DNA of 64,000 nucleotides, taken from the NCBI GenBank assembly GCA_014377705.1, contig JACMPC010000057.1, positions 1 to 64,000 of the forward strand, read 5' to 3'. The notes below the pieces were generated by a model that saw nothing but the letters and a program-made list of their open reading frames with translations, was not told where the DNA came from and made no database searches. Below are positions 19,855-29,776 of this stretch, in pieces. The position numbers and the translations under genes are program-made. The DNA is from Dermatophilaceae bacterium (GTDB lineage Bacteria > Actinomycetota > Actinomycetes > Actinomycetales > Dermatophilaceae). Position 1 is the stretch's first letter; each line of letters starts with the position of its first letter.

Positions 19855-21854
19855 TGTCCTCGACTGATCGCACGCTTGACACTGAACACACTGTGAACCG
19901 AGCTCGTATCCTGCGCTGGGGCTCCGCCGTCCTGGTGCTGCTCGTCTGGATGGTTGGCTTCGTGACCCTTCGGGGCCGCGACACGATGGCCCTGGCCCAG
20001 GCTGACCTGACCCCGCTGCATGAGCGGCTCAACGGCCTGAACGACGCGGTGAGCGCCGGGCGCAGCACCAACCCGCTGTTCATCTACTTCTTCGACGTGA
20101 TCCGCGCCGTCATCGACGCGATGGCGACCGCCGTCCAGGCATTCATCGCCCAGCCCGCGTTCGGGCGCCCGGTCCCCCTGATCGGGTGGCTCGGTGTGGT
20201 TGCCGTGGCGACGTTCCTGGCCTGGGCCTTCGGCAACGTCAAGGTGGCCTTGCTGACCGCCGCCGGACTGGCCGTGCTCGGCATGCAGGGGCTCTGGATA
20301 GAGAGCATGGACACCCTCGCGCTAACCGCGACGGCCGTGATGCTGTCGCTGCTGGTCGGGATCCCGCTGGGCATCTGGGCCGGGCTATCGGACCGGGTCA
20401 ACGCCGCCATGACCCCCTTCCTGGACTTCATGCAGACGATGCCCACGTTCGTCTACCTGGCGCCGCTGACCCTGGTCTTCCTGATCGGCCCAGCCTCCGC
20501 GGCGATCGCCACCCTGATCTATGCGGCCCCGCCGGTCATCAGGATCACCGCCCACGGGATCCGCGGCGTGCCGCAGGAGACGCTCAAAGCGGCCCAGTCG
20601 ATGGGCTCCACGCGGTTCCAGCTGCTGACCAAGGTCATGCTCCCGATGACCAAGCGCACCATCGTCATCGGGATCAACCAGACCATCATGGCCGCGCTGT
20701 CGATGGTGACCATCGCGGCCCTGATCGACGCGCCGGGCCTGGGACAGGTCGTCCTGAAGGCGCTTCAGTCCCTCGACGTCGGCACGGCCTTCAACGCCGG
20801 GCTCTCCATCGTCATCCTGGCGATCGTGCTCGACCGGGTGACCACCGCGGCCAGCGTCCGCAGCGAGCTGGCCCGGCGCAACCCGACGGGCCGCTCGAAG
20901 CGGCTTCGCCGCCCTGCCCTCGCGATCGGCGCCCTGCTGTCCGTGTTCGGCGTCTACATGTCGTACACCTACGTGTGGGCGGCGCAGTTCCCGGCCGACC
21001 CCGATCTCGGCGGCCCGATCAGACGGACCGCCGACACGACCTCGAAATGGGCTCAGCTGCACTTCAGCGGCGCCACGAACTCCGTCAAGGACACGCTGAC
21101 CGACAAGGCGCTCAACCCGTTCCAGATGCTGCTGACCGACTCCCCCTGGTGGCTGGTCTGCGCCGTCATCATTGCGCTGGCGCTGATCATCGGCAGCCGC
21201 CGGGCGGCGATCGGCGCGGCCATATGTCTCGCCGTGATCGTCGGCACCGGCATGTGGGCCGACACCATGACCACCCTGGCGGCAACCCTGGTGGCCACCG
21301 TCGCGGTGATGGTGCTCGGGCTGGTCCTCGGAGTCTGGATGGGTCGCAGCCCCCGCGCCGACCGCCTGATCAGGCCAACTCTGGACGCGGCTCAGACCAT
21401 GCCGGCCTTCGTCTATCTGGTGCCGTTCGTCGCGTTGTTCGCGGCCAGCAGGTTCACCGCGATCGTGGCAGCCGTGGTCTTCGCCGCCCCCATCACGATC
21501 AAGATCATCGCCGACGGGATAGCCGGTGTGCCCGGGGAGACGATCGAGGCAGCCACCGCCGCGGGCTCGAGCCGGTGGCAGATCATCAGCAAGGTCCAGC
21601 TCCCCATGTCCATGCGCACGATCGCCCTGGCTACCAACCAGGGGTTGATCTACGTGCTCTCTATGGTCGTGGTCGGCGGGCTGGTGGGGGCCGGCGCACT
21701 GGGCTACGACGTCGTGGGCGGCTTTCGGCAGAACAGCCTCTTCGGTAAGGGCCTGGCCGCGGGGCTGGCGATCGTGATGCTCGGCATCATGCTCGACCGG
21801 GTGACCCAGGCGGCCTCGCGCAAGGTCGACGTCACCAGCGCCGGACACCACTGA
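19854..21854 (+). CDS. opuAB: glycine betaine importer permease, two fused permease domains
   Basis: A 666-aa membrane protein with two complete BPD_transp_1 permease units in one chain. Unit 1 (about 140-345) has PTFVYLAPLTLVFLIG and the docking loop ETLKAAQSMGSTRFQLLTKVMLP; unit 2 (about 470-655) has PAFVYLVPFVALF and ETIEAATAAGSSRWQIISKVQLP. A normal OpuAB/ProW is about 280-350 aa and dimerises, so this is a covalent dimer with non-identical halves. The ATG shares one base with the upstream stop. The short soluble stretch between units (~365-425) probably faces outside. Confidence 0.92.
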   Translation: MSSTDRTLDTEHTVNRARILRWGSAVLVLLVWMVGFVTLRGRDTMALAQADLTPLHERLNGLNDAVSAGRSTNPLFIYFFDVIRAVIDAMATAVQAFIAQPAFGRPVPLIGWLGVVAVATFLAWAFGNVKVALLTAAGLAVLGMQGLWIESMDTLALTATAVMLSLLVGIPLGIWAGLSDRVNAAMTPFLDFMQTMPTFVYLAPLTLVFLIGPASAAIATLIYAAPPVIRITAHGIRGVPQETLKAAQSMGSTRFQLLTKVMLPMTKRTIVIGINQTIMAALSMVTIAALIDAPGLGQVVLKALQSLDVGTAFNAGLSIVILAIVLDRVTTAASVRSELARRNPTGRSKRLRRPALAIGALLSVFGVYMSYTYVWAAQFPADPDLGGPIRRTADTTSKWAQLHFSGATNSVKDTLTDKALNPFQMLLTDSPWWLVCAVIIALALIIGSRRAAIGAAICLAVIVGTGMWADTMTTLAATLVATVAVMVLGLVLGVWMGRSPRADRLIRPTLDAAQTMPAFVYLVPFVALFAASRFTAIVAAVVFAAPITIKIIADGIAGVPGETIEAATAAGSSRWQIISKVQLPMSMRTIALATNQGLIYVLSMVVVGGLVGAGALGYDVVGGFRQNSLFGKGLAAGLAIVMLGIMLDRVTQAASRKVDVTSAGHH

Positions 21855-21886
21855 TGAATGAGAAGCCAGCCACACGAACGACCGCA

Positions 21887-21916
21887 AACACCGACGACAG
21901 CAACACCGACGACAGT
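21887..21916. repeat. 15-bp tandem repeat, two copies
   Basis: Two copies of AACACCGACGACAGC (second ends T) just before the preferred opuAC start; if the upstream ATG 21854 is used they encode NTDDS twice. Confidence 0.75.
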
Positions 21917-21943
21917 GCATCAAAGGAAAGAGGGCGGCACGCC

Positions 21944-22948
21944 ATGACCAGATCGCTTGCCAGCAGATCCAGGCCGACCCGGGCCGTGGCGGGTCTGGCC
22001 ATCGCTGCAACCGCCCTCTCACTAGCCTCCTGTGGCGCCACCAAGGTCTCGGACATCTCCGCCGGCGGCGCCAAGGGCTCCAGCGCGAAGTGTGGCCAGT
22101 TCAACCTCGCTGTCAACGCCTGGGTGGGCTACGAGGCCAACGCCGCGGTGATCGCCTATGTGGCGGAGAAGAAGCTCGGCTGCACGGTGAAGCTGAAGAA
22201 CCTCGACGAACAGGTCTCGTGGCAGGGCTTCTCCACCGGTGAGGTCGATGCCGTGGTGGAGAACTGGGGTCACCCCGACTTGGTCAAGAAGTACATCACC
22301 GAGCAGAATGTCGCCCGGGACGCGGGGCTGACCGGCAACATCGGCAAGATCGGCTGGTACGTGCCGCCCTTCATGGTCAAGGCGCACCCGGACATCCTGG
22401 ACGGCAAGAAGCTCAACAAGTACGCCTCGCTGTTCAAGACCAGCGAGTCCGGCAGCAAGGGACAGATCCTCGACGGAGACCCGGGATTCGTCACCAACGA
22501 CGCCGCCCTGGTCAAGAACCTGAAGCTCGACTACAAGGTGGTCTTCTCCGGGTCCGAGGCGGCCCTGATCCAGAGCTTCCGGCAGGCTGAGGCGACCAAG
22601 AAGCCCATGATCGGGTACTTCTACGAGCCGCAGTGGTTCACCACGGAAGTGCCGGTCAAGAAGATCAGCCTCCCGGCATACAAGCCCGGCTGCGACGTCG
22701 ACCCCGCCAAGGTGGCCTGCGACTACCCGCTGTACAAGCTCAACAAGGTGGTCAGCAACACGTTCGCCACCTCGCACAGCCCTGCCTTCTCGCTGGTCAA
22801 GAACTTCAGCTGGACCAACGCCGACCAGAACGTCGTCGCCAAGTCCATCGCGGTGGACAAGATGCCCGCAGACAAGGCCGCCAAGAAGTGGGTCGACGCC
22901 AACCCGGACAAGGTCAAGGCCTGGCTTGTCGGAACAGGAGTGAGCTGA
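21944..22948 (+). CDS. opuAC: glycine betaine/choline-binding lipoprotein
   Basis: A 334-aa OpuAC/ProX family binding protein. From ATG 21944 it starts with a lipoprotein signal ending LSLASC (AGGAAAGAGGG upstream). An ATG at 21854 overlapping the permease stop would add 30 hydrophilic residues before the signal, less likely to be exported well. Mature motifs fit the family: [27 protein letters not shown] and GYFYEPQWF. Trp/Tyr-rich stretches of this kind form the aromatic cage for quaternary ammonium compounds. It delivers substrate to the fused permease and sits one base before betA. Confidence 0.92.
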   Translation: MTRSLASRSRPTRAVAGLAIAATALSLASCGATKVSDISAGGAKGSSAKCGQFNLAVNAWVGYEANAAVIAYVAEKKLGCTVKLKNLDEQVSWQGFSTGEVDAVVENWGHPDLVKKYITEQNVARDAGLTGNIGKIGWYVPPFMVKAHPDILDGKKLNKYASLFKTSESGSKGQILDGDPGFVTNDAALVKNLKLDYKVVFSGSEAALIQSFRQAEATKKPMIGYFYEPQWFTTEVPVKKISLPAYKPGCDVDPAKVACDYPLYKLNKVVSNTFATSHSPAFSLVKNFSWTNADQNVVAKSIAVDKMPADKAAKKWVDANPDKVKAWLVGTGVS

Positions 22949-22949
22949 G

Positions 22950-24611
22950 ATGAGCACTACGTCATACGACTTCGTCATTGTCGGCGGTGGCTCGGCCGGC
23001 TGCGCGCTGGCCAACCGGCTGTCCGCCGATCCGTCCAACAGCGTCCTGGTCCTGGAGGCAGGCCGCAAGGACTCGCTCTGGGACGTCCTCATCCACATGC
23101 CGGCCGCCCTGCCCTTCCCGATCGGCAGCCGCTTCTACGACTGGAAGTACGAGTCCGAGGCCGAGCCGCAGATGAACGGCCGTAAGGTCGTCCACGCGCG
23201 CGGCAAGATCCTGGGCGGCTCGAGCAGCATCAACGGGATGATCTTCCAGAGGGGCAACCCGCTGGACTTCGAACGCTGGGGCGCCGACAAGGGGATGGAG
23301 TCCTGGGACTACGCCCACTGCCTGCCCTACTTCAACCGGATGGAGACCTGCGTCGCGGCGAACCCCGACGACCAGCGCCGGGGTCACCACGGCCCGCTCG
23401 TGCTGGAACGCGGACCGGCGACCAACCCGCTTTTCGACGCCTTCTTCAAGGCCACCGAGCAGGCCGGCTACCCGCGCACCGACGATGTGAACGGGTACCG
23501 CCAGGAGGGCTTCGCGCAGTTCGACCGGAACATCAGCAACGGGCGCCGGCTCTCCGCAGCCCGGGCGTACCTGCATCCGGTGATGGACCGTCCCAACCTC
23601 ACCGTGCTCACCCGCGCCATGGTGACCAAGGTGCTCTTTGAGGGCAGGACCGCCGTCGGCGTCGAGTACCACCGCGGCCGGGGCGCGACCCAGACGGTGA
23701 GCGCCGCCACGACCATCCTGTCCGGCGGAGCGATCAACTCCCCGCAGCTGCTTCAGCTCTCAGGGGTGGGCAACGCCGTGGACCTGTCCAGGCTCGGAAT
23801 CGACGTGGTGCATGACCTGCCCGGCGTCGGGGAGAACCTGCAGGACCACCTTGAGGTGTACATCCAGTACGCCTGCAAGCAGAAGGTCACCATGCAGAAG
23901 TACCTCAAGCACCGCTACAAGCCGTGGCTCGGGGCCAACTGGCTGTTCCGGCGCAAGGGCCCGGCCGCGACGAACCACTTCGAGGGCGGCGGCTTCGTCC
24001 GCGGCAACGAGGACGTCGCGTACCCCAACCTGATGTTCCACTTCCTGCCGATCGCCGTCCGGTATGACGGGTCGTCCCCGGACGGTGGCGAGGGCTACCA
24101 GGTGCACGTCGGCCCGATGTACTCCGATGCCCTCGGCTCGGTGAAGATCACCAGCAAGGACCCCAAGGTCTACCCGGCCCTGCGGTTCAACTACCTGTCG
24201 ACCGACCAGGATCGCCGGGAGTGGCTCGAGGCCGTGCGGGTTGCCCGCACCATCCTGACCCAGCAGGCCATGGACGAGTTCAACGACGGCGAGATCTCGC
24301 CCGGCCCGTCGGTGCAGACCGACCAGGAGATCCTCGACTGGGTGGCCAGGGACGCGGAGACCGCGCTGCACCCGTCCTGCTCGCTGAAGATGGGCGTGGA
24401 CGAGATGTCGGTCGTCGACCCGCTGACCATGGGCGTGCACGGTCTCGAAGGGCTCAAGGTGGTGGACGCCTCGGTCATGCCGTACGTGACCAACGGCAAC
24501 ATCTATGCGCCGGTGATGATGCTGGCCGAGAAGGCGGCCGACCTGATCCTGGGCACCACGCCGCTGCCGCCGTCCGACGCGGGCTTCTACCGGCACAAGG
24601 TGGTTGCCTGA
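22950..24611 (+). CDS. betA: choline dehydrogenase (GMC oxidoreductase)
   Basis: A 553-aa FAD-dependent GMC oxidoreductase. FAD-binding [17 protein letters not shown] at the N-terminus, [13 protein letters not shown] (GMC signature 1), [19 protein letters not shown] (signature 2), and the C-terminal active site with HPSCSLKMG and the NGNIYAP motif. It oxidises choline to betaine aldehyde, the substrate of BetB in the same operon, so the locus can import choline or betaine and convert choline to osmoprotectant. No signal peptide. Choline is inferred from context; other GMC alcohols are possible. Confidence 0.92.
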   Translation: MSTTSYDFVIVGGGSAGCALANRLSADPSNSVLVLEAGRKDSLWDVLIHMPAALPFPIGSRFYDWKYESEAEPQMNGRKVVHARGKILGGSSSINGMIFQRGNPLDFERWGADKGMESWDYAHCLPYFNRMETCVAANPDDQRRGHHGPLVLERGPATNPLFDAFFKATEQAGYPRTDDVNGYRQEGFAQFDRNISNGRRLSAARAYLHPVMDRPNLTVLTRAMVTKVLFEGRTAVGVEYHRGRGATQTVSAATTILSGGAINSPQLLQLSGVGNAVDLSRLGIDVVHDLPGVGENLQDHLEVYIQYACKQKVTMQKYLKHRYKPWLGANWLFRRKGPAATNHFEGGGFVRGNEDVAYPNLMFHFLPIAVRYDGSSPDGGEGYQVHVGPMYSDALGSVKITSKDPKVYPALRFNYLSTDQDRREWLEAVRVARTILTQQAMDEFNDGEISPGPSVQTDQEILDWVARDAETALHPSCSLKMGVDEMSVVDPLTMGVHGLEGLKVVDASVMPYVTNGNIYAPVMMLAEKAADLILGTTPLPPSDAGFYRHKVVA

Positions 24612-24612
24612 C

Positions 24613-24638
24613 CCTGAACCCTGGCAAGAGGTTTCAGG
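24613..24638. terminator. hairpin after betA
   Basis: CCTGAACCC (24613-24621) pairs with GGTTTCAGG (24630-24638), nine positions with one mismatch, immediately after the betA stop and before the convergent hydrolase gene. Confidence 0.45.
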
Positions 24639-24684
24639 ATCAGGCTCGAACACAGTCAGGCTCAGGGGCTGGGACAGTCCGGCT

Positions 24685-25686
24685 CTAGCGCGGTCGGTGC
24701 CGCCGTATCTCGCGTGCGACGGCACCGGCCCCTGCCTCCCCCATGACGATCGTGTAGTGGTTGACGTCCGGCACCTCCCGGATCGCCACGGCGGGCAGCT
24801 CGGTCTTCCAGCGCCTGATCTCGCGCGGGCTGTAGAGCCCGGGCGTCTCGTTCATCAGTCCGCGGGGCGCCGTCAGTAGCGTGACCGGCTTGCCCAGCCC
24901 GTCAGGGGCCGCGAGCTCGGCGAGCGCGGCCAGCAGCACTCCTCCGCTATACAGGTCCATCGAGTCCTGCCTGACCGCCTCCAGCGAGGCAGACGGGCGC
25001 AGCTCCGGCTCTATGCCGGTCAGGTCATAGCCGGCGTACTCGGCGACGTCCTGGTTCCACTGCGCGCCGGCGAAGGCGGGGTGCTGCTTCCAGAACTCCA
25101 GGTATGCCGCCACGTCCGGAAACGTCATGGTCAGACGGGCCGCGGCAGGGCCGAGCGTGGCCGTGAGCAGGTCCTCCTTGCTGATGCCGGCCGGGATGGC
25201 CAGCGGCAACCCGCCATCAACCAGGAGCACCTCACTGAACCGACCGGGATACAGCTGGGCGGCGACGACCGCGACGAAGGCGCCCATCGAGTGGCCGACG
25301 AGCAGGGTGGGCGGCAGGTCCAGCGACTCGATCACGGCCGCCAGATCGGCCGCGTGACGGGCCATGCCGTACGGCCCGGGCAGCCCGGCGCTGCGACCCC
25401 GGCCGCGCAGGTCGGGCGCGATGAGACGCACCCTGGGACAGGCCCGGGCGATCGGCGCCCAGGCCAGGTGAGACGCGGTGATCCCGTGGACGGCAAGAAC
25501 AGTCGGCACCGTCGGGTCGTCCGGACCCCACTCGGCGACGCGCAGCGCCCCACCGTCCACCGGCACATCGTGGACGCGGTACCTCGTGGGCGGTTGTAGC
25601 GTCGTGCGCGGGTGGAGCGTCGTGCGCGGTGGGAGCGTCGTGCTCGGGGGAACGTCACGCTGCGTCGATGTCAAAGTCCGCTCCAT
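24685..25686 (-). CDS. alpha/beta hydrolase
   Basis: A 333-aa alpha/beta hydrolase. Oxyanion region LAVHGITASHLAW, PDLRGRGRS, nucleophile elbow LLVGHSMGAF (Ser), and a C-terminal His in VPDVNHYTIVMG. The start at ATG 25686 has AGAGGATC upstream; an extension to 25854 lacks family character. The first 30 residues contain a repeated PRTTL element from an 18-bp repeat. Cytoplasmic by lack of a signal. Substrate unknown (ester, epoxide or C-C hydrolysis all occur in this fold). It converges on betA but is unlikely to be part of that pathway. Confidence 0.88.
   Translation of the reverse strand: MERTLTSTQRDVPPSTTLPPRTTLHPRTTLQPPTRYRVHDVPVDGGALRVAEWGPDDPTVPTVLAVHGITASHLAWAPIARACPRVRLIAPDLRGRGRSAGLPGPYGMARHAADLAAVIESLDLPPTLLVGHSMGAFVAVVAAQLYPGRFSEVLLVDGGLPLAIPAGISKEDLLTATLGPAAARLTMTFPDVAAYLEFWKQHPAFAGAQWNQDVAEYAGYDLTGIEPELRPSASLEAVRQDSMDLYSGGVLLAALAELAAPDGLGKPVTLLTAPRGLMNETPGLYSPREIRRWKTELPAVAIREVPDVNHYTIVMGEAGAGAVAREIRRHRPR
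25593..25649. repeat. 18-bp tandem repeat in hydrolase 5' end
   Basis: About three copies of an 18-bp unit of the form GTGGAGCGTCGTGCGCGG on the plus strand, encoding TTLxPR-type hexapeptides in the hydrolase leader. Confidence 0.75.
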
Positions 25687-25867
25687 CTGTCGGGAGATCC
25701 TCTTTGGGGTGCAGTCCAGAATGCCGTTGATCGACCGGTCGAATTGTCTCTGGACGACCCCGCTGAGGGGAAGGTACTTTGTCGAAAGAAGTCGTCCGGG
25801 ATTGACGAGCCCGGCATCGAGTTGTCCGACGAGCACCAAGGTCCGGGGGAACACATGGCGTCGACGG

Positions 25868-26230
25868 AGCTCCCGAGCTGGTTGTTTCTGACACCGATGC
25901 GTGGCGCGAGTGGCTCGCCGCCCATCACGAGGGGGCGACGGGCGTGTGGCTGGTGCTCGCCAAGAAGGGCACCACCGGCCCGACGACCCTCACGTACGAC
26001 CCGGCCGCTCACGGAGGCGCCGTGCCAGGGCTGGATCGACGGGCAGGCACAGCGAAGGGACGAGGGCCCACTGCCTGCGGTTCACGCCCCGGCGAGCCTG
26101 CAGCCTGTGGTCGGCACGCAACGTCGGCATCGTCACCGCCCTAAGCCATCCCCACCGGATCGAGAAGTTCGTTTGGATGCTCGCGCGCGGCGAGACCGCC
26201 CACCCGCAGAAGCGCAAGCTCGACTCGTGA
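25868..26230 (+). pseudogene. YdeI/OmpD-associated family protein, multiply frameshifted and deleted
   Basis: Pieces of a YdeI-type (bacteriocin-protection-like) protein can be read in different frames: ELVVSDTDAWREWLAAHHEG and GVWLVLAKKGTTGPTTLTYD (about 25873-25998), then LTEAPCQGWIDGQAQRRDEG, then LRFTPRRACSLWSARNVGIV, and finally RIEKFVWMLARGETAHPQKR (about 26158-26214). At least three frame changes separate them, and the region between the ARNVG block and the RIEKF tail is much shorter than in the family, so part is deleted. It cannot yield a full protein. Confidence 0.85.
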
Positions 26231-26613
26231 GGAAAGACTCCCTTCGCTGCCGCCCCGCGGCCCGAGGTGCCAGAGGCAAGAACGCCTGACCCCCGGCCAG
26301 CCGCTGGATCCTCCGCCTCGTCGCTGAGGCCCCCGGGCACCGCGTGCTGGGAGTTCCCGGCGAACGAGACCCGTGAAATCTCCTAGCGCCGTCAACGAGA
26401 TGCCCAAACACCCAGCCGATGCCGCACGCGCCCTCCGGATCCAAGCGGTTAGCCGGAATCCCGTGGCGGCAGGTGATAGGTGCCGGCAGGAAGAACCGGA
26501 GCCGTCACACTGCTCTGAGCTCGACTCTCAGTTCCGCGAGTTGTGGCCTGACGCTGCCATCACCTGCCCCACCGCCGACAGCCGGGCAGCCGCCGACAGC
26601 CGGGCAGCCGCCG
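26231..26613. other. intergenic region with repeat tract
   Basis: No gene recognised between the YdeI remnant and the fadD stop. It holds most of an 18-bp tandem repeat (26571-26623). Reading frames here are Arg/Pro/Gly-rich shadows. Confidence 0.5.
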
Positions 26614-26623
26614 TCAGCCGGCG
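26571..26623. repeat. 18-bp tandem repeat overlapping the fadD stop
   Basis: Two full copies and one partial copy of GCCGCCGACAGCCGGGCA. The last copy runs into the 3' end of fadD (stop at 26614), so the repeat forms the end of the gene. Confidence 0.88.
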
Positions 26624-28368
26624 TCGAAAGTGTCCATCGCCTCGACTCGCTGGCGCACCTGCCGGCGGATGATCTTGCCGACCTGAGAACGCGGGAGGTC
26701 CTCAAGGACCACGACCCGGCGCGGAACCTTGTATCCCGCCAGCCGTTCGCGTGCATAGGCGCGGACGTGCGCGGTGTCGATGGTGGCACCGGCCACTGGC
26801 ACGATCGCGACGACGACATCCTCGCCCGAGTCACCACCTGCCGGAATGCCGACCACAGCCAGGTCCTCGACCTCGGGGAGCTCCCGCAGGACATGCTCGA
26901 CCTCGGAGGGATAGACGTTGAAGCCGCCGGTGATGATCAGCTCTTTGATCCGGTCGACGATCCGGACGAAACCGTCAGCGTCCGCGATCGCGATGTCGCC
27001 GGTGCGCACCCAACCGCCGGGCAGGAGTACCGCGGCGGTCTCCTTCGGGCTGTTCCAGTAACCGGAGAAGACCTGCGGGCCGGCGATCAGCAGCTCACCC
27101 GGCTCACCTATCGGGCGGTCCTGGGACGTGTCGTCCTGATCGACGATGCGAATCCTGGTGGAGGGGAAGGGCACGCCGACTGTCCCCGGCCGGCGGGTCG
27201 GCGCCGCCGGGTTGCCGAGCGAGATGGGCGAGGTCTCGGTCATCCCGTAGCCCTCGACCAGCAGCCCTCCACTGACCGACTCCCAGGTCGTGACGACATC
27301 CGGCGGCAGCGCCATCGCACCAGAGATCGCATAACGGATCGTGCTGAGGTCGGTGCGACCATCCCTGGCCGCGGCGGCCAGCCGCTCGTAGATCGGCGGG
27401 ACGGCGGGCAGGAACGTCGGGGGCCGGCGTTTGATCGCCTCGATCATCTGGCCCAGGTCGAAGCGGGGCAGCAGCACCATGGTCGCGCCCATGCTCATCG
27501 TGTAGGTCAGGCACAGCGTCAGCCCATAGGCGTGGAAGAGGGGAAGAACCGCGTATACCGTCTCCTCGCCCTCGTTCAGGCCAGGCATCCAGGCGCGCCC
27601 CTGGGCTGCGTTCGCCTGCAGGTTCCGGTGGGTCAGGACTGCCCCCTTGGGGACCCCGGTGGTACCACCGGTGTACTGCAGCAGCGCGACGTCCTCCGCG
27701 CCCGGCTGCGGCAGTGCGGCGTCGATCCGAGGACTCGAGGAGGTGACCTTCTCCCAGCTGAGGACATCACGCGGCACCGGGCCGGTCATTGCACTCCGGG
27801 AAGCGCGTGCCTTGGGGACCGGTAGCAGCAGGGCGAGCCGCTTGCGCCAGGGCAGGGCTCTGGAAAGGTCGACCGCCAGAATGATCTGGACGGAGGTCCG
27901 CGCACGCAGGCCGTCGATCACCGGTGCGGTCTTGTCCCAGCACACCACGACGGTCGCACCGCAGTCGGCCAGCTGGTGCTCGAGCTCAGGGGCGGTATAT
28001 AGGGGATTGTGTTCAACGACGATGGCGCCCAGCCGCAGGACGGCATAGAAGGCCACCACGTGCTGCGGGCAGTTCGGCAGCACCAGGGCCACCCGGTCCC
28101 CCGCGCGCACCCCCTCGATACGCAGGGCGTTGGCAGCGCAGCTCACCTGGTCGGCCAGCTGGGCGTATGTCGTCTCCGCGCCAAAGAAGTCGAGCGCAAC
28201 CCGGCTGCCGAAGCGCTTGCCGCTGGCCGCGAGCATCTCGGGCAGCGACCCGCCCGGGACCACGACCTCGGGGTCGACGCCCGGCGCGTAGCTCGCCAGC
28301 CACGGCCGCCCGCGCAGGGGGCTTGGATCCTCCCCGAGCTCCGACACCTTGGTGCGTTCAGTCTCCAC
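26614..28368 (-). CDS. fadD: long-chain fatty acid-CoA ligase
   Basis: A 584-aa ANL-superfamily acyl-CoA ligase. ATP-binding P-loop YTGGTTGVPKGAVLTH, YGMTETSP, adenylate motif GWVRTGD, hinge DRIKELIITGGFNVYPSEVE, and the catalytic Lys in RSQVGKIIRRQ. It activates fatty acids to acyl-CoA for beta-oxidation or lipid synthesis. GTG 28368 is chosen because GGGGAG lies 6 bases upstream; an in-frame extension to 28437 has no better start. Membrane-associated by family. No partner genes adjacent. Confidence 0.92.
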   Translation of the reverse strand: METERTKVSELGEDPSPLRGRPWLASYAPGVDPEVVVPGGSLPEMLAASGKRFGSRVALDFFGAETTYAQLADQVSCAANALRIEGVRAGDRVALVLPNCPQHVVAFYAVLRLGAIVVEHNPLYTAPELEHQLADCGATVVVCWDKTAPVIDGLRARTSVQIILAVDLSRALPWRKRLALLLPVPKARASRSAMTGPVPRDVLSWEKVTSSSPRIDAALPQPGAEDVALLQYTGGTTGVPKGAVLTHRNLQANAAQGRAWMPGLNEGEETVYAVLPLFHAYGLTLCLTYTMSMGATMVLLPRFDLGQMIEAIKRRPPTFLPAVPPIYERLAAAARDGRTDLSTIRYAISGAMALPPDVVTTWESVSGGLLVEGYGMTETSPISLGNPAAPTRRPGTVGVPFPSTRIRIVDQDDTSQDRPIGEPGELLIAGPQVFSGYWNSPKETAAVLLPGGWVRTGDIAIADADGFVRIVDRIKELIITGGFNVYPSEVEHVLRELPEVEDLAVVGIPAGGDSGEDVVVAIVPVAGATIDTAHVRAYARERLAGYKVPRRVVVLEDLPRSQVGKIIRRQVRQRVEAMDTFDAG

Positions 28369-28518
28369 GTGATCTCCCCAGCCTCGAGCCCATCGTGACC
28401 TGTCGAACGAGGGTCGGCACGACGCAACAAGAAGCACAGTACTCAGCCCTGTTGGACAGGCTCCCCTTGGCTCACACAGCGGGAATCGCTGGCTGCGACG
28501 TGTTCGGGATACAGCCGG

Positions 28519-29487
28519 TCAAGGCGCCTGGTTGGTGAACTGGAACTGCACCCGCACGCTGTTGTCGAGCCGGACCATCAGCGTGGAGTCACTGAGGGAC
28601 CAGCGGTCTGGGACCAGGAACATCCGGTCGTCGCCCTGGGTGAGGAGCCGGAGGTGCCGGTAGCGATAGTGGAAGGTCTGCCCGGCGGACGGGGGCAGCG
28701 ATTTCGTTGATCCCCGGCGAGGTGAGGAACAGGCGCTCCCTGGTGTCCAGGATGACGCTGGGCAGCTCGTCCAGATGCAGCGCCCGGTACTGCGCCAGTT
28801 CCAGTCCGGACCACTGCGCCACGGTCGCCGTGGCCCAGAAGATGCTGGCGGCGACCGCGACCAGGATGAACACGCCCACCGCCGGTCGCAGCGGTGGGGT
28901 CGACGGCAGCTCCAGTGACAGCGTCTGGGCCTGGTCGCGCACCTACCCGGCGAAGTTCTTGCGGGAGTCCGAGGTGAAGTCCGTGCCCTGGACCTGGCCC
29001 TGCAGGGACAGGATCACCGGCGGGTTTTCGAGCAGCTCCGTCTCCCTCTACCGTAGCGGCTTGATTGACAGGTCACAGGTGAGATCGGATCCTCGGAAGA
29101 CGTGACCCGCACTGGTTTGCCTCTCGCAGGAGAGGCTTCCCGACCTGGATACCGCGGGCACGAAGCGCGCGCCGGTGACCTGGACGCCGAGCTCCTCCGG
29201 GATCGCGTCCGAGGACTGGACCCGGGTCACGTGGATGCACTGCGCATCGTCGCCGTCCCGGGAGAACCCGTCCAGGTCCCCGATCGGCAGCGAGGCCACA
29301 GAGAAGCCAGGCTTGTCCGCTGCGGAGGCTTGCGGCTGTTCCAAGCCGTGGCGTTCTCCATCGACGGAGCGTCCTCGGTCGCTGTACCGGCGACCGCCAC
29401 CGGCACACCCCGGTCGCCTCTTGAACGCGCGGCCAAGGTGTGGAGGAACACCCCGGGCGGACCCAGGCGAGCTGCGGCCTTTGACAT
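28519..29487 (-). pseudogene. decayed secreted/membrane protein gene with two in-frame TAG codons
   Basis: A plausible start (ATG 29487 with GGGGGTTCC upstream) opens a frame that shifts near 29350 into ADKPGFSVASLPIGDLDGF and a Cys-containing stretch ending LSIKPLR, where TAG (29050-29048) interrupts it. The same frame continues LENPPVILSLQGQVQGTDF, is broken by a second TAG just before 28942, then encodes a TM segment (AVGVFILVAVAASIFWATAT). Near 28690 a further frameshift leads to FHYRYRHLRLLTQGDDRMF and a stop at 28519. Four lesions, yet a consistent order. The family is not recognised; it looks like a one-TM protein with an extracytoplasmic part. Confidence 0.65.
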
Positions 29488-29776
29488 CGGAACCCCCAGG
29501 GCCTGAGGATGACATCGGGGCTGTACAGGTTTGTGCTGGTCTTAGATTAGCGTTCGGAGTGCGCACCACACCGGTTGGCGAGTGGTCAATCTGCGGGTGA
29601 GCCTGCCAGTCAGTCTGCGGTCCATCCGTGTCACCATCCGGGCGCTCCGCGTCCCGGCGCGAGTCCCCCTCACGCAGCCCGCGCCATACTGGCATCGGCC
29701 AGGGCAGTCAGCACTGGTGCCAGCAGGGACCCACGGGGAAAGCCCGGTCGGGTCACCCCGAGGAAGGCTGTCAAGG

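Noticed and set aside
20385-22022. 545-codon minus-strand frame across the betaine permease.
   Set aside because: Antisense shadow of the permease and binding-protein genes, with no recognisable motif.
28519-29487. Amber (TAG) recoding, such as pyrrolysine, because TAG interrupts trpB and the 29 kb gene.
   Set aside because: TAG is used as a normal terminator of devR and the amidohydrolase gene, frameshifts accompany both cases, and no pyl genes are present.
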